Positions 59,260 to 64,000 of a DNA stretch of 64,000 bases are shown piece after piece. The DNA is from Protopterus annectens. Its lineage: Eukaryota > Chordata > Ceratodontiformes > Protopteridae. A program made the position numbers and the translations under genes. The DNA lies in assembly GCF_019279795.1 (NCBI RefSeq), contig NC_056732.1, forward strand, positions 1,076,007,240 to 1,076,071,239. The letters run 5' to 3'. The notes under the pieces are model-generated. The model was not told where the DNA came from and ran no database searches. It worked only from the letters and a program-made list of their open reading frames with translations. Numbering within the stretch: position 1 is the stretch's first letter; each line of letters starts with the position of its first letter.

Positions 59260-60792
59260 ATGCTCTCCAAACTAAAAACCTCATCAACAGCAGCCGACCT
59301 ACTCCCCAGCTATTTCTTGAAACTTACAGCAGATGCTATTGCTATCCCAGTCTCCACTCTCATAAACAGATCAATTGTTGAAAACTATGTGCCCAAACTC
59401 TGGAAAATATCCTATGTTACACCCATACATAAAGGTGGGACCTCCACTGAACTTAATAATTACAGACCCATTGCTTTACTCTCCCCCCTGGCCAAAATCC
59501 TAGAAAAATGCATCCATACGCAGATGCTAAACTATCTCCTAGACAGCAACATCCTGTCACCTACTCAGCATGGTTTCAGACCTGCCCATAGTACCACTAC
59601 AGCCCTCCTCTGCTTCAAAGACACAGTAAACTGTCTCAAAAATGAAGGCCTACAAGTGTCAACTCTTTTTTTGGATATGTCCAAAGCATTTGACACAGTC
59701 TCACACCAAATCCTGCTAATCAAACTAAACCAATATCATCTATCAAATTCCACTCTTACCTGGTTCCAAAGCTACTTAACTGACAGGTACCAAGGTGTGA
59801 AATGGGAAAATTCTCTCTCTCCTCAGCTGGCCATAACTATAGGAGTCCCACAAGGTTCTGTCTTAGGACCACTACTATTCACGGTCTTCACAAATGACCT
59901 CCATACCTCCACACAGCATGCATCTATAATTCAGTATGCAGATGACACTACCTTAATCTGTGCTGCACAAAACATTCCCACCCTCCTGCAAACAACTCAA
60001 CTAGCATTCTCTGACATTGAAAACTACCTTACCAAAGCCCAACTTATCCTCAATCCAAAGAAAACTCAGCTTATGATTATAACCAGTTCTAACAAAAACA
60101 CTAACAGTCAATTCACTATCTACTCCACTAATGCTACTCCAATTGCTCCAATGGCACAGGTTAAGCTATTGGGAATAACCATAGACTCCCACCTAAAATT
60201 TGATAGTCATCTCAACTTAACTATTAAAAATGTACATGCCAAACTGGGGTCGCTCTACCGTATCAAACCACTTCTTACCAACAACACAAGATCAGCCATT
60301 GCTCGCTCCCAACTTCTATCCACCCTACTCTATGCATCTCCCATTCTGACTAATCTCAACAAAATTGAACTAAGCAAAATGGAAGCCTGCTATAACAGAA
60401 TTGCCTGCTTTGCTGCAAATTGCTCATATAGAACTCATCACTGTACTGCTTTGAGACAGCTCCACTGGCTTGAACTGCCCAACCTCCTAACCTACAATCA
60501 GCTCTGCCTCTGTCATTCTATCTAGTACCTCCCCAATAAGTGTCCTGCCCTCAAAAACCTAGTACAACATCACTGAGCCAAAAGGCCTCTTAGATCATCA
60601 AGCAAACTACTACTAGAAGTCACCAACAGCTACAATAGCTTTGGAGATGCACTATATAGTAGTTCAGTGGCTAAAAATGGAACTCTGTCCCTACAAGCAT
60701 TCAAAACACATCATCCAAAGCCTCCTTTAAAGACCTCATCAGGCAACATCTCAAGGAAAGTTGGCAGTGCCATGATTGCTCCCCAGGCTAGT
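59260..60792 (+). pseudogene. L2-like LINE reverse transcriptase and C-terminus
   Basis: A 421-codon frame without stops to 60525. Motifs: AADLLPSYFLK, VTPIHKGGTSTELNNYRPIA, LLSPLAKILEKCIHTQM, PTQHGFRPAHSTTTALL, TLFLDMSKAFDTVSHQILL, GVPQGSVLGPLLFTVFTNDL and the catalytic IQYADDTTLI. Then come LNPKKTQLM, VKLLGITIDSHLKFDSHL and the thumb QLHWLELPNLLTYN. After a stop the C-terminus is recognisable in other frames to about 60792 (SFKDLIRQHLKESW). All catalytic Asp residues are present. It lies in the same frame as 57547 but separated by frameshifts at 59010-59240. Confidence 0.88.
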
Positions 60793-61190
60793 GAAAGCAG
60801 ATAACACATACATACAAAATCTAGAGCACTTGATAATAGTTTTCAATCTTACTCACAAACACTGGCTAATCTACAATGTATGTACTGTACCTGTGTACAA
60901 TGTATGTATTCTACCTATGTTCCAAATTTCAGCTGTACACCACAAATCTATTAATTACCTTTATTTTTAAAATTAATATTTTTTTGTTTGTTCTCTCCAC
61001 TGTAACTGTTCGTGCTGCATACCAATGTAAAAACATGTCTCCTGTAATTTGTGTGTATACTGATCATGTCTAAATAACTAAATGTGTCTGTAATTTTTCT
61101 TTGTGGAGCTTTTCTCCCCGGGCCTCTGCTGAAAAAGGGCCTTTTCGGCTCAGTCAGACACCCCCAGTTAACAAATGTAAAATAAATAAA

Positions 61191-61980
61191 TAATAAGTTA
61201 ATCATTTTGTCCTTGTACTGTGGTATCATTTTGGGTGATGGCAGGATGCTACTCAGGGCTAGGGTCATACCTGCCTGGGCTACAAGATCGGAGAGCTCCT
61301 CCATGTCTCTTTCCATGTAGTCTAGGGAGGTACATCTCAGGTCATTCACACCAACATGGACAATGACAGAGTCATATTTGTACTTGTTGTGGTGTGACCT
61401 GAGTGTGTGCATTATGTGGCAGATCCTGGCATCCAACAGGCAGCTGACAGTAACTTTCTCCTTGTTTAGCCTGGTGAGTGGAACATCAGTGTGCCTGACT
61501 ATAGAGTCACCTATGACTAGAGTGTTGGGTAGATTATGCCTTATGGGCTGTAGTTGAGTGGCACACTGAGTTTGTGGGCTTGTGTCATTTGGGTTGTGTT
61601 GGATGGTGGAGGTTGCTTGCATTTCTGCTTTGGAGGTCTTGATTGTTTGGGCAGATTTTTATTGAGAGCCTCCGTAAATGTAGGCGTGTGTTTTGTGCTT
61701 CTATGTGTGTTTTGGTGGTGTAGGTTTTGAGGAACTATGTGATGAGTGTGGTTAGGTGCAAGTGTTTACCTTCTCTTCTTGACTGTCTAGTCCAGTCTTC
61801 TGTCAAGAGAGCTTTGCTTCCAGTTTGGCTATACAAGTGTATCTCCCACAGGTTGTAATGTTGGCTGGTAGAAGGAGAGGGTTGTCTGTGTACATTAGGC
61901 AATTGCTGCATTGCCCCAAGATGCCCAGATTCATCAGGTAGACAGGAGAAAACACCGGGAGCTGACCTTTAGACATGCCT
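61191..61980 (-). mobile_element. CR1 copy F, segment 5: ORF1 esterase and N-terminus
   Basis: On the minus strand, 61622-61195 reads LVIGDSIVRHTDVPLTRLNK, HVGVNDLRC and LVAQAGMTLALSSILPSPKM, the esterase start with Ser and oxyanion blocks kept. Further upstream, 61977-61800 reads MSKGQLPVFSPVYLMNLGIL, GQCSNC, then LPANITTCGRYTCIAKLEAK, a Cys-pair zinc-finger-like N-terminus of CR1 ORF1. A stop lies between the two parts. It joins segment 4 across the L2-like insertion (FNNWLSFWC follows KMI). This is the best ORF1 N-terminus in the window. Confidence 0.82.
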
Positions 61981-63250
61981 GGATAGGTGCTTATTTATTA
62001 AGTACTAAAAACTGTTTTCCTCTAGACAAGTAAGGAACGCTGAGTGCTGTAGTAATTTGTAGCTTATTTCGTGCTTACAATTAGTTCTGAACAAGTGCTG
62101 AGCTCAAAGAAACAGATTTGAGTGCTAAAACTAAAAAGTTGGCTAGTTGTAAGGGAAAATTTGAAGAGCAGATTTTATGGCGCCGGGAATAGTTTAACCC
62201 TAGTTAAGCGGGGGGGGGGGGTGCTCAAGAGCTTACAAACAGTGCTGGATACAGCAAATCTGTATCTGGACTAGACTTGTTGCAGGAAAGGGGGGAAACA
62301 AGCTTAGATTTTATTTTTCAGTAAAGTGGAAATGGAGAAAGCTGGAACAGAAGTTAATTCAAGGTTAAGAATCTGAGTGGGTTGCCCTTCACAGTGAACC
62401 CTACTAGAAAAGAACAGTAATATATACAAATATATACTTGTGGAAATGTATGTTTTAATAGCAGAAGCTGGAACATATAGAGTTCACTTGCAAAACTTCA
62501 GGAAAATAAGTTTGAATCAAAGTGTTTTACAATTGTGTTTCAGTACAGCAAGCAGACACAATGTCTAGAGCTAAATGTTTTTCTATTGCCTTGAAAGTAA
62601 TTTTAATTACTACATTAAAATGTAAAGTGCTTTATTGCTTCATAGCAGCTGCACATCTGAGAGTTATGTGCTTCTCACACAATGTTAAATTTTAAGTTTC
62701 TGTTAGCCTGGGAACTGAAGGCAAGTGACAAAGAGTGGTGTCATCCAGGCTAGCCCAGCTGTAATATGTGATATTAATTTAAGAACTCTCTCAGATAGAG
62801 AGACAGGGCATTTTGTATGTTTTCCTGGACCTAGAAACATTCATCATCTGCATTTGCCTTGCTCTGTAAGCAAGTTATTTAGAGCATAGTATATTTTAGA
62901 TATAGATAGGAATATAGTAAAGATTAGTTTAGATGTTTTCTGTATTTATTGAGACTGTCCTGCAATTTTGTTTTAAAATATTTCCTGTGGTTCTGTACTC
63001 TGTGATTACTGTGTTGTTTGAGTATTGTCTTGTTCTTTTATTATCTATTATTAAATATATTTAAACCTATCTTTGTGGCTGATATTCATGAGACATATTT
63101 ACGCACTTAGTTTACCTACATATCTATCTGGTGATATAGGCCACTCCAATAACCTTGCTGTTGGTCACACTTACCATTTGGATAATAGTAACATTACACA
63201 GTAGGATTTGGCACCCTTTGTAAGGGTCTTAGAGTAGCAGATAAGTAGTG
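61981..63250 (+). other. Unrecognised; possible Gypsy-type LTR in part
   Basis: No coding motif. Sequence just before 63260 could be an LTR end followed by a primer site (ttggtggcagtgataa, 63252-63267), a phrase common at the start of vertebrate Gypsy internal regions. A poly(A)-signal-like attaaa lies near 63051. With one copy the LTR boundaries cannot be set. A G11 run lies at about 62210-62221. Confidence 0.35.
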
Positions 63251-63419
63251 ATTGGTGGCAGTGATAACTACCTTATAGTCTGGGCAGAAGGGGCATAGCT
63301 AGTAACCCGATTAGGGAATTATTTTGATAATGCAGTACCATGTGTTCATACAGTTGCATGCAGTCAGGCTTGGAGACAAGCATGTGGGTCTGGTAGCCTG
63401 GGGGAGACCCAGACAGACT

Positions 63420-64000
63420 GTGGACTTGCAGCCAGGACTGGTGAGGTGTTTTTTTCAGGGATGGAGCTACCCTGTAGTAGTGAGACTGAAGGTGAGCCAC
63501 AGCTGCTTGTGGGTACTGATGTTCCCTTGGACAGATTGACTGCAAGAGCAGAGGTGAGTAATAGTACCCAGTTGACAGTGAGGCACCGCTGTCAGAGGAT
63601 ACCAGACTTCCTGTGGAAGGGTGTTGGGAAGGGTTACTAAGAGAGAGTTGAGACAGGCTCAGCTCTCAGACCCTACATTACAAGGCCTGAGGGAGGTAGC
63701 TAGTAAGGCACCTGATTCTCAAGGGAAGGGGGAGTCTGTATACTGGGACAAAGGGTTACTGTATAGAGACTGGACCCCTGAGGCAGGGCTAGAGGGTGAG
63801 AGAATACAGCAGTTGGTAATGCCCAGATCCTAATGTCTGGCACTTCTATCCATAGCCCATGCTATTCCCTTTGCAGGCCATATGGGTATAAAACATACAG
63901 AGAGATGTATTATGCAGAACCTTTATTGGCCTGAGATTTCCAGAGATGTAACAGGGTACTGCAGGACCTGTGAGCAGTGCCAAAAGGTAGGCAAGGCAGG
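63420..64000 (+). pseudogene. Gypsy-type pol remnant: protease-like and integrase zinc-binding part
   Basis: 63446-63540 reads SSETEGEPQLLVGTDVPLDR, with LLVGTDV like the end of LTR-element proteases. From 63621 the frame reads RVTKRELRQAQLSDPTLQGL, YWDKGLLYRDWTP, QQLVMP, a stop at 63831, then HAIPFAGHMGIKHTERCIMQ, NLYWPEISRDV and YCRTCEQCQKVGKA to the window edge. H...H...C..C is the HHCC zinc-binding domain of a Gypsy-type integrase. RT and RNase H are missing between the two parts, so the element is internally deleted. The catalytic core of the integrase would lie beyond the window. Confidence 0.78.

Larger units (their letters stand above)
55986..61190 (+). mobile_element. L2-like LINE with tandem-repeat 5' region
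   Basis: A 5.2 kb insertion within CR1 copy F. It has a long 5' region with tandem repeats and a duplicated start, one ORF with endonuclease and RT, and a 3' UTR ending in ccgggcctctgctgaaaaag, ggccttttcggctcag and an AATAAA-rich tail (61170-61187). This 3' end and the ORF suit the L2/Crack/Vingi side of the Jockey-type LINEs; I cannot fix the clade. No ORF1 with esterase is present. The ORF is damaged by two stops near 58513 and frameshifts at 59010-59240, so it is dead as written. Confidence 0.82.

Overview
The window looks like intron-rich, repeat-packed chromosomal DNA of a vertebrate with a large genome. It has CpG-poor, AT-rich background, many microsatellites and homopolymer G/C runs, one clear host exon, and retrotransposons typical of non-mammalian vertebrates: CR1, L2-like, L1/Tx1-like and RTE-like LINEs, V-SINE-like SINEs, a DIRS element, a Penelope-like insertion, a Harbinger remnant and a Gypsy-type remnant. 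This mix (V-SINE, DIRS, CR1 and Penelope together) fits a lungfish, a bichir or an amphibian better than a teleost, bird or mammal. The species cannot be fixed from the sequence alone.

Host gene: the only protein-coding host sequence I can support is the terminal exon of a MAP3K2/MAP3K3-family kinase on the + strand (17629-17857), with a splice acceptor before it and a candidate 3' UTR after it. About 17 kb upstream with no other recognisable exon implies long introns or a window edge inside the gene.

Layout: 1-290 RTE-like LINE 3' end; 3.4 kb near-perfect palindrome, then CA and ATCT microsatellites; 5.4-13.6 kb four decayed + strand CR1 copies (A-D); 13.6-15.0 kb a minus-strand L1/Tx1-like RT remnant split by a V-SINE; 15.3-16.5 kb a 1.2 kb repeat ('A block') that recurs at 22.2-23.5 kb between two direct copies of a ~0.5 kb 'B block'; 17.6-20 kb kinase exon and UTR; 20.4 kb a 45-bp minisatellite; 24-38 kb mostly unrecognised sequence with V-SINEs and a short interspersed repeat; 38.1-41.8 kb a minus-strand CR1 (E); 42.2-43.0 kb Harbinger transposase remnant; 43.1-45.5 kb old DIRS remnant.

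The centrepiece is 45.6-62.0 kb. A single minus-strand CR1 element (F) is split into five pieces by four later insertions: a 1.4 kb Penelope-like inverted pair with 15-bp target duplication and decayed hammerhead-like motifs; a 5.5 kb DIRS element with inverted terminal repeats and an internal complementary region; a ~290 bp repeat with inverted ends; and a 5.2 kb L2-like LINE with a tandem-repeat 5' region and a 2A-like motif. Pieces F1 to F5 carry CR1 sequence in the correct order. The right edge (63.3-64.0 kb) holds a Gypsy-type pol remnant.

Nearly all element genes are broken by stops or frameshifts. The DIRS is the best preserved. No rRNA, tRNA gene, CRISPR or prokaryotic feature was seen.
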